NCBI GenBank assembly: GCA_012031265.1
Contig: JAAUTY010000051.1
Coordinates: 1-35,197, forward strand
Source of the DNA: Spirulinaceae cyanobacterium SM2_1_0
GTDB lineage: Bacteria > Cyanobacteriota > Cyanobacteriia > Cyanobacteriales > Spirulinaceae
Length of the DNA: 35,197 bases
Direction of reading: 5' to 3'
Below, piece after piece: positions 17,127 to 25,260 of this stretch. Made by a program: the position numbers and the translations under genes. Position 1 is the stretch's first letter, and every line of letters starts with the position of its first letter. The notes below the pieces were generated by a model. The model did no database searches. It saw nothing but the letters and a program-made list of their open reading frames with translations, and was not told the origin of the DNA.

Positions 17127-17474
17127 GTGAGCACTGAAGCAGTCGCGCAGAACGGTAAGGATCAAGAGAGCGCCATCGTCTCAGCCAATGAGGGCGATAC
17201 GGCGAAGTTGGAGCTATACAAGCCGTCGCCTCTACCTCAAAATCGCCCGATCGAGCGCAGCCATCTCAATGTCGTGGAAACCTACAACACGATGGGAATG
17301 CGACCGGTGGTGTCGAGTGGCATCGAAATGTCGGGTAGTCTGGCTGTGTCTGGCAATCGCCCGATCGTCAAGAGCAATCTGGCGATTAGTCAAACCTACT
17401 CGGTGATGGGCAACCGCCCGGTCGCACCCAATGAGATTGACGACATCGGCGATCTGATCGGTTATCTCGACTAG
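17127..17474 (+). CDS. Small cyanobacterial protein with duplicated 27-residue NRPI repeat
   Basis: I recognise the sequence style as a conserved cyanobacterial protein, but no function is known to me. The frame is open from 16998, yet the GTG at 17127 has AAGGGAGAG just before it, and conserved-looking sequence starts later, so I use it (115 aa). Two copies of a 27-residue unit are visible at residues 38-64 and 76-102. Both have NRPI at the start, a Ser-x-Leu core, TY..MG in the middle and RPV near the end. They are joined by GIEMSGSLAVS. The C-terminus is acidic (NEIDDIGDLIGYLD). No signal peptide or membrane segment. A clear terminator follows, so it is a separate transcript. Confidence 0.75.
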   Translation: MSTEAVAQNGKDQESAIVSANEGDTAKLELYKPSPLPQNRPIERSHLNVVETYNTMGMRPVVSSGIEMSGSLAVSGNRPIVKSNLAISQTYSVMGNRPVAPNEIDDIGDLIGYLD

Positions 17475-17527
17475 CCACACCGGGCTGCGACGGCCCGGAC
17501 GCTGTCGAACCTGACGAATTGCCCTGT

Positions 17528-17559
17528 AGGCGCGCCACCGAGGTGCGCCTGCGCTTTTT
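17528..17559 (+). terminator. Intrinsic terminator after repeat-protein gene
   Basis: AGGCGCGCC pairs with GGTGCGCCT (one G-T) around ACCGA, followed by GCGC and a TTTTT run. It lies about 50 bases after the stop and just short of the convergent PAP/fibrillin gene. Confidence 0.75.
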
Positions 17560-17579
17560 ACAGCCGCAGCTACGTCGGT

Positions 17580-18167
17580 CTAGACCGCTTTGGTCAAGAC
17601 GAAGACGCTCCCCTCATTGCCGCGATTGATGCGGAGGTCGCTATCGAGGTAGGTGACATCGATCCAACCCTGGCGATCGCGCGCCGGGATGCCAAAATCG
17701 ACCGGCGGAAATTTTTTCCCGGCTTCGAGCTGGTGGATCATCTCGCGGGGCGACTGGTAACCGAGTAAGCGCTGCAAACCAATAATCGAACGCTCGAACT
17801 TGACCGTGAGCCGTCGTTCTGAGACCGGCTCGTATTGTGCCGTGACGCAGACTAATCCTTCTAGGAAAGGAACGCCAACAATTTCCGCTAGGTTGTAAAC
17901 CCGTTCGTCAGTGGTGCGGATACACTGGTAAATCGCGCCAAGTTGCACCACAGGGATGCGGTTGATGCCCAGTAGCTCGCGACTGGTCGTGTAGAGCAAA
18001 CGCCAATCGCCTGCCAGTAGCGCGGCGGCTTGTACCGGCTGGGGAGTCGGGTTCAGGCTCTCGAGCTGGGCGATCGCCGCGAGAATCACCGTCTGGTCGT
18101 GCTCCGTGGCGAGGAGACCTCGATTCGTCCCGGCGATCGCGCTGAGTAAGCTTGCTTTCTGGCTCAT
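17580..18167 (-). CDS. PAP/fibrillin (plastid lipid-associated) family protein
   Basis: The 195-aa protein fits the PAP/fibrillin family: a leading helical region with LLSAIAGTNRGL, then LAGDWRLLYTTSREL near residues 51-65 (the signature W-x-L-L-Y-T-T-S), GAIYQCI, YNLAEI and FER strands of the lipocalin-like barrel, and the closing WIDVTYLDSDLRINRGNEGSVFVL. That last block is the family's conserved 'D-x-x-L-R-I-x-R-G' end motif. Cyanobacterial and plastid fibrillins associate with thylakoids or lipid droplets and protect photosystems under stress; substrate binding is not established for this one. Start ATG at 18167 is the first in frame. It is divergent from DUF3134 with about 210 bases between. 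Confidence 0.88.
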   Translation of the reverse strand: MSQKASLLSAIAGTNRGLLATEHDQTVILAAIAQLESLNPTPQPVQAAALLAGDWRLLYTTSRELLGINRIPVVQLGAIYQCIRTTDERVYNLAEIVGVPFLEGLVCVTAQYEPVSERRLTVKFERSIIGLQRLLGYQSPREMIHQLEAGKKFPPVDFGIPARDRQGWIDVTYLDSDLRINRGNEGSVFVLTKAV

Positions 18168-18380
18168 CCCCTCATTTACTCCGCTTGCATCCAGCCGTTT
18201 TCAACTTGTCACAACGCCGCCAGGATGGGCGATAAGTTTTTTAAACAGCCTGCCGATTTTGCCCGGATGCGCGACGTCAGCGTCCGGATTGACCATGCGA
18301 GGCAACGGTTCGTTGTAAACTCGAGTGAGTACTTTATCTGAAACTGTTTGCGAAATACGCAACTAGGTTACCCGCACACT

Positions 18381-18620
18381 ATGTATAAGAATCCGGCTCT
18401 CAGCCAGGAATCCCGTTATGAACCAGCCGCCGTCATTCCGCTGAAACGCGGTGGCTCATTGCTGAGTTGGTTAGAAACCAACGGCCGCCTGTTACCGCGC
18501 GAGGTTGTCGAAACGAGCGAGCCAGCTCTGGATGAGGCGGCTGAAGAAGAAATCGCTGGTCTGATGGGCGTCAGCGCTGATGACGACGATAGCGATGATT
18601 TCGAGAGTGACGACGACTAA
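18381..18620 (+). CDS. DUF3134 family protein with acidic tail
   Basis: A 79-aa protein with the DUF3134 core, RYEPAAVIPLKRGGSLLSWLE at about residues 12-32, then a short linker and a strongly acidic C-terminus (last 12 residues nearly all Asp, Glu and Ser). DUF3134 is confined largely to cyanobacteria; its function is unknown. The ATG at 18381 is preferred over an in-frame codon 33 bases upstream because family members begin with a short leader before the RYEPA block. A hairpin with T-run follows the stop. Confidence 0.85.
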   Translation: MYKNPALSQESRYEPAAVIPLKRGGSLLSWLETNGRLLPREVVETSEPALDEAAEEEIAGLMGVSADDDDSDDFESDDD

Positions 18621-18632
18621 AGACTGAATGAT

Positions 18633-18669
18633 GGGGTGATCGCCATTGACGGGCGCTCACCCCACTTTT
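18633..18669 (+). terminator. Intrinsic terminator after DUF3134 gene
   Basis: GGGGTGA (18633-18639) pairs with TCACCCC (18656-18662) across a loop of about 16 bases, then ACTTTTG follows. The loop is long, so termination may be partial and mraY could receive read-through. Confidence 0.55.
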
Positions 18670-18711
18670 GATCGTGGTGTGGTGTGAAGTGAGTGAGTGG
18701 AGACGTGAGTT

Positions 18712-19812
18712 GTGGAAGCCAAAATATTTTCTCCGGTGCAACTGCATAAGCCAACCGGGCGTAGCCTGCTGGCGCTCCTAGCCTTGCTGCTGGGTGGCCT
18801 GGCGCTGGTTGGAGACTGGCAGGCTGGGGTAGAGGCCAGTGGCCTGCCGTCATTAACGGCACCGCTGCTGGTTTGTGCCCTAGTCGCCAGTGGTCTCGGC
18901 TACGGAGTGGTGCCCCTGCTGCGCCAACTCAAAGCTGGTCAAGTGATTCGCGAAGACGGCCCGCAGGCACACCTCAAAAAAGCGGGCACGCCAACCATGG
19001 GCGGTATTTTTTTTGTGCCAGTGGCCGCGATCATCGCGCTCCTCTGGACAGGTTTCGACAGCTTGGCGGTAGCAGCCGTGGCGATCACGCTGTTTTACGC
19101 CTCCATCGGCTGGTTGGATGACTGGCGTATTTTGCACCGCAAGTCGAACAAAGGCATTTCACCGCGTCTGAAGCTGGCGCTGCAAATCGGCGGGGCAGCA
19201 GCATTTTGCCTGTGGGCAGTGGTCTCGCAACCCGCAGCGATCACGACCATCGCGCTGCCGCTCGGCTTCACGCTCCCGCTCAGCTACGGGTTCTGGTTGC
19301 TCGCCATCTTTGTCTTCACCGCCGAGAGCAATGCCACCAATCTCACCGACGGGGTTGATGGTTTAGCGGGTGGCACCGGGGCGATCGCCGCCTTGGGCCT
19401 CGCTGCCCTCATTGCCCCGACTGCGCCGTCCCTAGCGATCTTCGCCGCCTGCCTCAGCGGTGCTTGCCTGGGCTTCGTGGTTCACAACCGCAACCCCGCC
19501 AGTGTTTTCATGGGCGACACCGGCTCCCTGGCGCTGGGCGGGGCGTTAGCCGCCGTCGGCATTCTCAGCCAAAATCTCTGGGGTCTGTTCCTGGTCAGCG
19601 GCCTCTTTTTCGTCGAAGCGATTTCCGTTCTCGCCCAGGTGAGCTACTACAAAGCCACCAAAGGCCCCGATGGCATCGGCAAGCGCTTGTTTAAAATGGC
19701 TCCGATCCACCACCACCTCGAACTCAGTGGCTGGTCAGAAACGCAGATTGTCGGTGCCTTTTATCTCCTCGTCTTTGGGCTGGTGCTGCTGGCGCGACTC
19801 CTGCCCGCTTAA
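18712..19812 (+). CDS. mraY: Phospho-N-acetylmuramoyl-pentapeptide transferase MraY
   Basis: MraY transfers phospho-MurNAc-pentapeptide from UDP to undecaprenyl phosphate, forming lipid I in the inner membrane. The 366-aa polytopic protein has the family motifs: [19 protein letters not shown] near residues 80-98, the Mg-binding GWLDDW with Asp136 and Asp137, [24 protein letters not shown] with the third catalytic Asp, and [10 protein letters not shown] near the end. The first ~70 residues are an extra hydrophobic N-terminus typical of cyanobacterial versions. The start is GTG at 18712 with GGAG upstream; no better start is nearby. It is not in a dcw-type cluster, as is usual in cyanobacteria. 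A long hairpin follows the stop. Confidence 0.95.
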   Translation: MEAKIFSPVQLHKPTGRSLLALLALLLGGLALVGDWQAGVEASGLPSLTAPLLVCALVASGLGYGVVPLLRQLKAGQVIREDGPQAHLKKAGTPTMGGIFFVPVAAIIALLWTGFDSLAVAAVAITLFYASIGWLDDWRILHRKSNKGISPRLKLALQIGGAAAFCLWAVVSQPAAITTIALPLGFTLPLSYGFWLLAIFVFTAESNATNLTDGVDGLAGGTGAIAALGLAALIAPTAPSLAIFAACLSGACLGFVVHNRNPASVFMGDTGSLALGGALAAVGILSQNLWGLFLVSGLFFVEAISVLAQVSYYKATKGPDGIGKRLFKMAPIHHHLELSGWSETQIVGAFYLLVFGLVLLARLLPA

Positions 19813-19831
19813 ACCAGCCCCATGGCTCGGT

Positions 19832-19885
19832 GTCCAACCTTCCGTGCGACGAACGGCGATCGCGTTCGCGCACGGAAGGTTGGAC
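19832..19885. repeat. 54-base near-perfect inverted repeat (hairpin) after mraY
   Basis: The 17 bases GTCCAACCTTCCGTGCG are matched exactly by CGCACGGAAGGTTGGAC. Inside, after one bulged A, CGAACG pairs with CGTTCG, and the loop holds part of a HIP1 palindrome. Outer bases GGT/ACC can extend the stem. There is no T-run, so it is not a standard terminator; it could protect the mraY 3' end or mark a mobile-element edge. Confidence 0.85.
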
Positions 19886-19918
19886 GCACCATCGGTTTGT
19901 CTAGCAGTTAGATTGAGA

Positions 19919-19996
19919 ACCGCCCATTGCGGAGCCGTATGATGGGCAGTGTAAGAGGGGGGATCCGTGAGGATTCTCCCTATCCCGATTAACAGA
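19919..19996 (+). other. Possible 3' end of a degenerate group II intron
   Basis: GGAGCCGTATGATGGG (19931-19946) resembles the 5' strand of group II intron domain V. A GGGGGATCC-GTGA-GGATTCTCCC hairpin (19959-19980), like domain VI, follows, then CTATCCCGATT. The partner strand of domain V (TACGGTTC) is missing and there is no reverse transcriptase gene, so if real it is a decayed remnant. The likeness is judged by eye. Confidence 0.3.
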
Positions 19997-20269
19997 GTCG
20001 CTCGTGGAAGTATCATAACCCTCAATAGGCCATCACTCAAACTTACAATGACTGTGAGTGCCTTGCCAAAAGTCGCTGAAGTTTAAGAGCAGTATCTGAC
20101 TCTGGCAATGATTAAGTACATCACAACTTCTAGATTTGGGCTATCGGCGACAGGGTAAACACATATATATAAATGTAGCCAAAAAGACAGAAAGAAGCCC
20201 CAGAAAATAAAGCCCTGCGAGGTAACTGTTCAGAGGGTTCAGGACAGCAAAAGGGGTAGAGTGAAGAGC

Positions 20270-20675
20270 ATGGCAGGAAAAATCGTCATCGCCGGAGAAG
20301 AGGTTCCCCAGTCAGACTGGGAGAAAACGCCAGCGAGCGTCAAAGCGCTAATCGCCGTCTTGGCAGCCAAAATAGATAGCATCGAAGCAAAGCTAGGACT
20401 GAATTCCCAAAACAGCTCGCAGCCTCCGTCAAGCGACTTTTGGAGGGCTAAGGGAGGTCAAATGCAGCCGCGTGAGCTTCATCGGGAGAGGCGTATCAGC
20501 GGCAGCCCTGCTTGGGGGAGGGTTGGGTGATTGCTCTGGTTTAGGGGGTATAGAGACCGGGTTTGGTATGCGGGTTATGCGGTCTCAACGACGACGAAGC
20601 GTATATTCGCGTGAGCGCGAACCTTGCCCTCAGTGCCCCGACAGCTTGACCGCAGCCAGAGCGAGATTCAGCTAG
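20270..20675 (+). pseudogene. IS66-type transposase N-terminal remnant
   Basis: The frame from ATG 20270 reads a short helix-rich start and then AKLGLNSQNSSQPPSSD, the typical N-terminal block of IS66-like transposases. After about residue 65 the similarity is lost by a frameshift and a stop at 20528-20530. In another frame REPCPQCPD appears near 20620-20645, which may be the remains of the zinc-finger-like segment that follows in such proteins. No DDE domain and no terminal inverted repeats are visible. The relic lies between mraY and glnB in a zone with other debris. Confidence 0.65.
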
Positions 20676-20759
20676 CCCAGAATTGAGTGAACGCACAAGC
20701 CAGCAGATTGTTCATAACGAGCAGTCTGCCGCAATTGGGAGCCAAGTAAGCGGAGTGAT

Positions 20760-21110
<351 letters not shown>

Positions 21111-21189
21111 TCAATGCAATTCATCTGCGTTGTCTGCAAGCCGATGTGCCAAGCATGACACTTTCTAACACTGCATTCCGAGAAATTTT

Positions 21190-21203
21190 GTAAATCTGGG
21201 TAC
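21190..21203 (-). promoter_or_regulatory. NtcA-binding box GTA-N8-TAC upstream of glnB
   Basis: GTAAATCTGGGTAC is an exact GTA-N8-TAC palindrome, 92 bases before the glnB start. NtcA activates glnB in S. elongatus. On the minus strand a TAGAAA sequence lies about 22 bases downstream of the box, near the spacing expected for an NtcA-type -10, though it does not fully match TAN3T. Confidence 0.7.
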
Positions 21204-21207
21204 ATTT

Positions 21208-22062
21208 TTAAGCTTCTGGGGTTTCGACAGACAGTTCCAGGGCCAGTTGATAGAGTTGGCGGCGCGATCGCCCGGTCTCGGCGGCGAGTTGGCGGCAGGC
21301 TTGCGATCGCGACAGTCCCGAACTCAGTCGCTCTTGCAGCATCGCCTTGAGTTCCGTTGGCGATCGCGCTGTCAGTGGCTCCGGTTCTGCCGCCGCCAGC
21401 ACCAGCGTAAACTCACCGCGCGGCTCGCGCTCCGCATACGCCGCCACTGCCGCTGCCAGTGTACCCTGCCAGAGTTCCTCGTAGCGCTTGGTCAGCTCGC
21501 GTGCCAGGGTTACGAGTCGCTGTTCGCCACAGGTGGCCGCCAAGTCTCGCAGTGTCGTCAGCAGCCGATGCGGCGCTTCGTAGAGCACGAGTGTGCGCGG
21601 CTCGCGGCTGAGGGCGGTCAGGCGCTCGCGCCGCGCCCGTCCTTTCGCCGGTAAGAAACCGATAAAGGCAAACTCGTCCGTGGGCAGCCCCGATGCCGCT
21701 AGGGCGGCGATCGCCGCACAAGCGCCTGGAATTGGCACGACGCGAATCCCCGCGGCGCGACAGGCCTGCACCAGCTCGCTGCCCGGATCGGAAATTCCCG
21801 GCATCCCGGCATCACTGACCAGCGCCAGCGATGCCCCAGCTTGGAGGCGCTCGATCAGTTCTCCTTGGCGCTGGCGGCGGTTGTGCTGGTGGTAGCTGAG
21901 TTGCGGCGTCGTGATCTGGAAGTGTTGCAGCAGGCGGCCGGTATGGCGGGTATCCTCGGCGGCAATGTAGTCCACGTCCTGCAAAACCCGAATCGCCCGC
22001 AACGTCATGTCGTCCAGGTTACCGATGGGCGTGCCGACGATGTAGAGCGTACCGGTAGGCAT
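21208..22062 (-). CDS. rsmI: 16S rRNA (cytidine-1402-2'-O)-methyltransferase
   Basis: RsmI methylates the 2'-OH of C1402 in the decoding centre of 16S rRNA using SAM. The 284-aa protein has the family order: LYIVGTPIGNLDDMTLRA at residues 6-23, AAEDTRHTG near 34-42, SYHQHNR, ALVSDAGMPGISDPG near 80-94, VVPIPGACA and FIGFLP, then RTLVLYEAPHRL. The C-terminal helical domain ends normally. The ATG at 22062 gives the standard N-terminus. It is upstream of glnB on the same strand; the NtcA box between them suggests separate control. Confidence 0.95.
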   Translation of the reverse strand: MPTGTLYIVGTPIGNLDDMTLRAIRVLQDVDYIAAEDTRHTGRLLQHFQITTPQLSYHQHNRRQRQGELIERLQAGASLALVSDAGMPGISDPGSELVQACRAAGIRVVPIPGACAAIAALAASGLPTDEFAFIGFLPAKGRARRERLTALSREPRTLVLYEAPHRLLTTLRDLAATCGEQRLVTLARELTKRYEELWQGTLAAAVAAYAEREPRGEFTLVLAAAEPEPLTARSPTELKAMLQERLSSGLSRSQACRQLAAETGRSRRQLYQLALELSVETPEA

Positions 22063-22148
22063 GGTTGAGAGGGGCGGGCGATCGCCAAGCAGCTCCGGCC
22101 TGACTGTACCAGAGCAGCCCCCAGATCGGGATCAGGCGATCGCCCGAC

Positions 22149-23951
22149 TCAGCGGCTGCCGACCAAATGTACCGGGCTTGGGGCCAGGTCACTCTCAGAC
22201 AGCGGTGCCGCTTCGATGGGCAGCATAATTTGGAATTCTGTCCCGCCGCCGACTTCCGACCGCAAGTGAATCTGACCTTGGTGTTTTTCGAGAATCCGCC
22301 AGCAAATCGCTAAACCCAAGCCGGTTCCTTTGCCAATTGGTTTGGTCGTAAAGAATGGGTTGAAGATTTTGTTCTGAATCTCTTCTGGAATCCCAGGGCC
22401 GTTGTCGCGAATACTGATGCAAACATGATAGTCATCACTCTGGCGAGTCTGGATAGTGATTTGCTTGGGCTTCACTTCGGTCGCCAGTAGGGCATCAATG
22501 CCATTGGTAATCAGGTTTAAAAAGACTTGATTGAGCTGAGCTGGATAACAAGCAACTGCCGGTAAATCACCATACTCTTTGATTACTTCGATGCCCTGCT
22601 TGATGCGATTGGTCAGAATCACGAGGGTACTATCAATACCTTCGTGCAGATCAACTCGTTTGGTCTCGGCTTCATCCAAACGCGAGAAGTTTCGCAGAGA
22701 TGTGACAATTTCTCGAATGCGTTGCGTCCCCATCCGCATCGATTTCAGGGTCAGCGGGAGATCATCTTGTAAGAAATCCAATTCGATTTCTTCAATTTGT
22801 TCCTGAATGTGGGATTGAGCATTGGGGTAGGCTTCTTGATAAAGGGTTAACAGGTTGAGCAAATCTCCAAAATAACGCTCAACATGAATGACATTACCGT
22901 GAATGAAGTTGACGGGATTATTAATTTCATGGGCAATGCCCGCCACCATTTCACCAAGACTCGACATTTTCTCAGTCTGGATCAGTTGTGTCTGCGTTTC
23001 CTGCAAGTTGGCGAGGGTTTCTTGCAGCTCTTGCGTCCGTTCTTCAACCCGATGCTCAAGGATAGATTGTGCCTGGGCAAGCTCTTCAATTTGCTCTCTA
23101 ACTTTGTGAATCAGACGATTCAGTGAGTCGGCTAACACACCCACCTCATCGCGAGTGGCGACAACGACTTGCAAATTGTAATTGCTTTCGCGGGCGGCGC
23201 GCTTCGCTGTTTCCGTAACCGCTTTGAGGGGATGGGCGATCGCCCGTCCCGTGTAGATTGATAGTGCGATCGCGCTCCCCAACGAAAAGACGAGACTGGC
23301 AATGATTAAACGCTGTCGTAAGCGAGTCGCAGCCTCGAAATCTCGATATGCCGCTTGTTGCTTGCCAGCGGCGAGCGCCCGTGCCCGCTCCAACTGACCA
23401 GTCAAACGCTCAAACTGGGTGTCAATTTCCCTGGTGCGGGTCTCCAAAAATGCCCTAAAGACACGCTTTTGTGCATCGCCAGCATCTTCCACAGAGCGAT
23501 TAAGCGGATTGACTTGCGGCCAGAGCGCCTCGAAGCGTTGCAAGTAGGCATCGACTACCCGGTCGTAGTCATCGTATAGACGATCTAGCATCGTCGCCGC
23601 TCCATTCGTGTGCTCCGTCGAGGCGTCCAATTCGATCAGCAATCGTTTGACATCTGTGATGCTCGCCTGCAACTCACTGACTTCGTAGCGAAACCAGATG
23701 GGATTTTCAACGGTGGCAATCAACCGCTGCGGATGAGCGCGGATTTTGAGAATGTTGATTTCGAGATCTTGCAGCAGGTCTTCCTGCTGCTCAGCCAATT
23801 CGAGCCTTTTGTGGGCTTGTTCCTGGTGGTAATCACCGAGCGCCAAGCCCAGCATCGTGCCTGAAATCGAGATGCCAATCGTCAAGACGCTGGCATAACC
23901 AATCTTCTGGGCAATGCTCGAAATCTGCCAGCTTGCCAACCACTCTTTCAC
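22149..23951 (-). CDS. Membrane sensor histidine kinase with periplasmic and HAMP domains
   Basis: The 600-aa kinase has two membrane helices (about 17-39 and 214-234) enclosing a ~175-residue, mostly helical periplasmic domain. A HAMP domain (235-290) follows, then a coiled coil (about 283-330), a phosphoacceptor His341 in AGIAHEINNPVNF, and HATPase motifs NLITNGIDAL, DNGPGI and GTGLGLAIC. The HEINNP type is of the ATP-using NtrB/HPK4-like class common in cyanobacteria. The start is GTG at 23951 with GGAG upstream. The gene begins 45 bases after a PhnD-like binding lipoprotein and is probably cotranscribed with it, so the lipoprotein may present the ligand. No response regulator is adjacent. 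Confidence 0.88.
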   Translation of the reverse strand: MKEWLASWQISSIAQKIGYASVLTIGISISGTMLGLALGDYHQEQAHKRLELAEQQEDLLQDLEINILKIRAHPQRLIATVENPIWFRYEVSELQASITDVKRLLIELDASTEHTNGAATMLDRLYDDYDRVVDAYLQRFEALWPQVNPLNRSVEDAGDAQKRVFRAFLETRTREIDTQFERLTGQLERARALAAGKQQAAYRDFEAATRLRQRLIIASLVFSLGSAIALSIYTGRAIAHPLKAVTETAKRAARESNYNLQVVVATRDEVGVLADSLNRLIHKVREQIEELAQAQSILEHRVEERTQELQETLANLQETQTQLIQTEKMSSLGEMVAGIAHEINNPVNFIHGNVIHVERYFGDLLNLLTLYQEAYPNAQSHIQEQIEEIELDFLQDDLPLTLKSMRMGTQRIREIVTSLRNFSRLDEAETKRVDLHEGIDSTLVILTNRIKQGIEVIKEYGDLPAVACYPAQLNQVFLNLITNGIDALLATEVKPKQITIQTRQSDDYHVCISIRDNGPGIPEEIQNKIFNPFFTTKPIGKGTGLGLAICWRILEKHQGQIHLRSEVGGGTEFQIMLPIEAAPLSESDLAPSPVHLVGSR

Positions 23952-23996
23952 TGATTTCGACTCCGTGCTTAACTGCTGACATAAAGACCGTGGTGA

Positions 23997-24896
23997 TTAG
24001 AGATAGTCCTCTTGACCGATCGCCTTGTATCCCTCGCGGATCAGTTCATAATCCTGGTCATTGGCCGGAACGATCTCTGATTCTGCATATTTCTGGTTGG
24101 CTGGAGCCGCCAGAATGGCTTCGATGAGCTTCTGTTCCTGCTCGACAATTCGCGATCGCATCTCCTCCACACAGGCTTCATCCAGCGACGGATTGACCAC
24201 GAAAACATCGTTCGGCAACTGTTCGCCTTCGGCAATAATGACAAAGTCTGACTCGTTGAGTTCCTGAGCGCTCAAAACCTGCTTGTAGTGCGGCAGACCC
24301 CCTGCCCAGGCATCCACGCGACCCTCTTGGAGCTTAGCCAAACCGCTGTCATCGCCGATGACCTCGATCGTGAAGTCTTCGTTCAATTCCATCCCCGCAT
24401 CTTTGAGCATTTTGAGGACGCCAAGGTGTCCAGCCGTCGAGCCTTCTTCACGAATGCCAATCGTCTTGCCCCGCAAATCCTCAATGCTGGTCATCTCCGT
24501 GCCCGTGACGCCGACAATTACGGTGTAGTAGTCGGGGCGGGTCAGACCTACCAGCGGCACTGCCTCGGCCTGAGCATTCATCAGGACATATTCGGAGGGG
24601 CCTGCCAAGGCGATGTCGATGCGATCAAACATCAGCGCTGGCGTTGCCGCAACCTGACTGCTGACCGGAAAGAGTTCGATGGGAACGCCCAAGACTTCTC
24701 CCAGCGCAACCTGAAATGCGCCAAATTCCTCTTGGAGGCGCTCTTCACCCAGAATATCGGTGACCGCGAACCGCAACTGCTCTGGGCAACTGGCAATGGG
24801 TTCACCTGTCCCAGTGCTAGAGGCTGAATCCCCTGCCGTTGGGCTGCAAGCGGTCATCAACAGCAATGGCAAAACCAACAGATTCCGTGATTTCAT
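23997..24896 (-). CDS. PhnD-like phosphate/phosphonate-type periplasmic binding lipoprotein
   Basis: The 299-aa protein starts with a lipoprotein signal peptide (lipobox LMTAC, Cys17), then a Ser/Thr-rich linker and a type II periplasmic binding fold of the PhnD class: RFAVTDILGEERL, a strand with DIALAGPSEYVLM near 94-106, PDYYTVIVGV, IEDLRGKTIGIREEGSTAGHL near 137-157, and GRVDAWAGGLPHY near 192-204. PhnD proteins bind phosphonate, phosphite or phosphate oxyanions; the ligand here cannot be read from sequence. No ABC permease or ATPase gene is nearby. The sensor kinase follows 45 bases downstream, so the protein probably serves as a sensor subunit instead of, or besides, transport. Confidence 0.85.
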   Translation of the reverse strand: MKSRNLLVLPLLLMTACSPTAGDSASSTGTGEPIASCPEQLRFAVTDILGEERLQEEFGAFQVALGEVLGVPIELFPVSSQVAATPALMFDRIDIALAGPSEYVLMNAQAEAVPLVGLTRPDYYTVIVGVTGTEMTSIEDLRGKTIGIREEGSTAGHLGVLKMLKDAGMELNEDFTIEVIGDDSGLAKLQEGRVDAWAGGLPHYKQVLSAQELNESDFVIIAEGEQLPNDVFVVNPSLDEACVEEMRSRIVEQEQKLIEAILAAPANQKYAESEIVPANDQDYELIREGYKAIGQEDYL

Positions 24897-25260
24897 GGCT
24901 CAACTCCAAGTGCTTTAGAGAAACTCAGGCTCGTCAATTCCGACTACATCAAAGAGTACTCAAGCCAAGCAGTCATCTGACCCAATATCTTTCTGATTCG
25001 AACTGAACACGCCCAAATCTTTAGCTGGAACTAGGATAGCGATTCAAGATAAAGAGCAGATTAAGTGCATGAGCCATGCTTTTCTTTTTCGCCAGAGAAA
25101 ATTCAACTACAGGCTGAAGTCCTGCTCTGGGCATGGTTGTCGCCAGTGGTCATTGTATGTAATGGCGATGCCATTACATACAATGGCCGGGTATCGCTAA
25201 TGACAATCTGAGGAATTGCGGTTGACTAGTTGACTCAATCGTTAACTTTAGTGAGCGTGA
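24897..25260. other. Intergenic region with long hairpin
   Basis: This 364-base gap separates the binding-protein gene from the metallophosphoesterase gene; both are on the minus strand. Apart from the inverted repeat at 25151-25185, I see only AT-rich sequence and a tandem GTTGACT-like repeat near 25221-25235. No HIP1 and no convincing ORF. Confidence 0.5.
25151..25185. repeat. Perfect 16-bp inverted repeat with 3-base loop
   Basis: CATTGTATGTAATGGC and GCCATTACATACAATG are exact reverse complements separated only by GAT. The flanks GGT/GCC can add three more pairs (one wobble). There is no T-run. It may be an operator, an RNA-processing hairpin or a miniature repeat; I cannot tell which. 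Confidence 0.88.
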
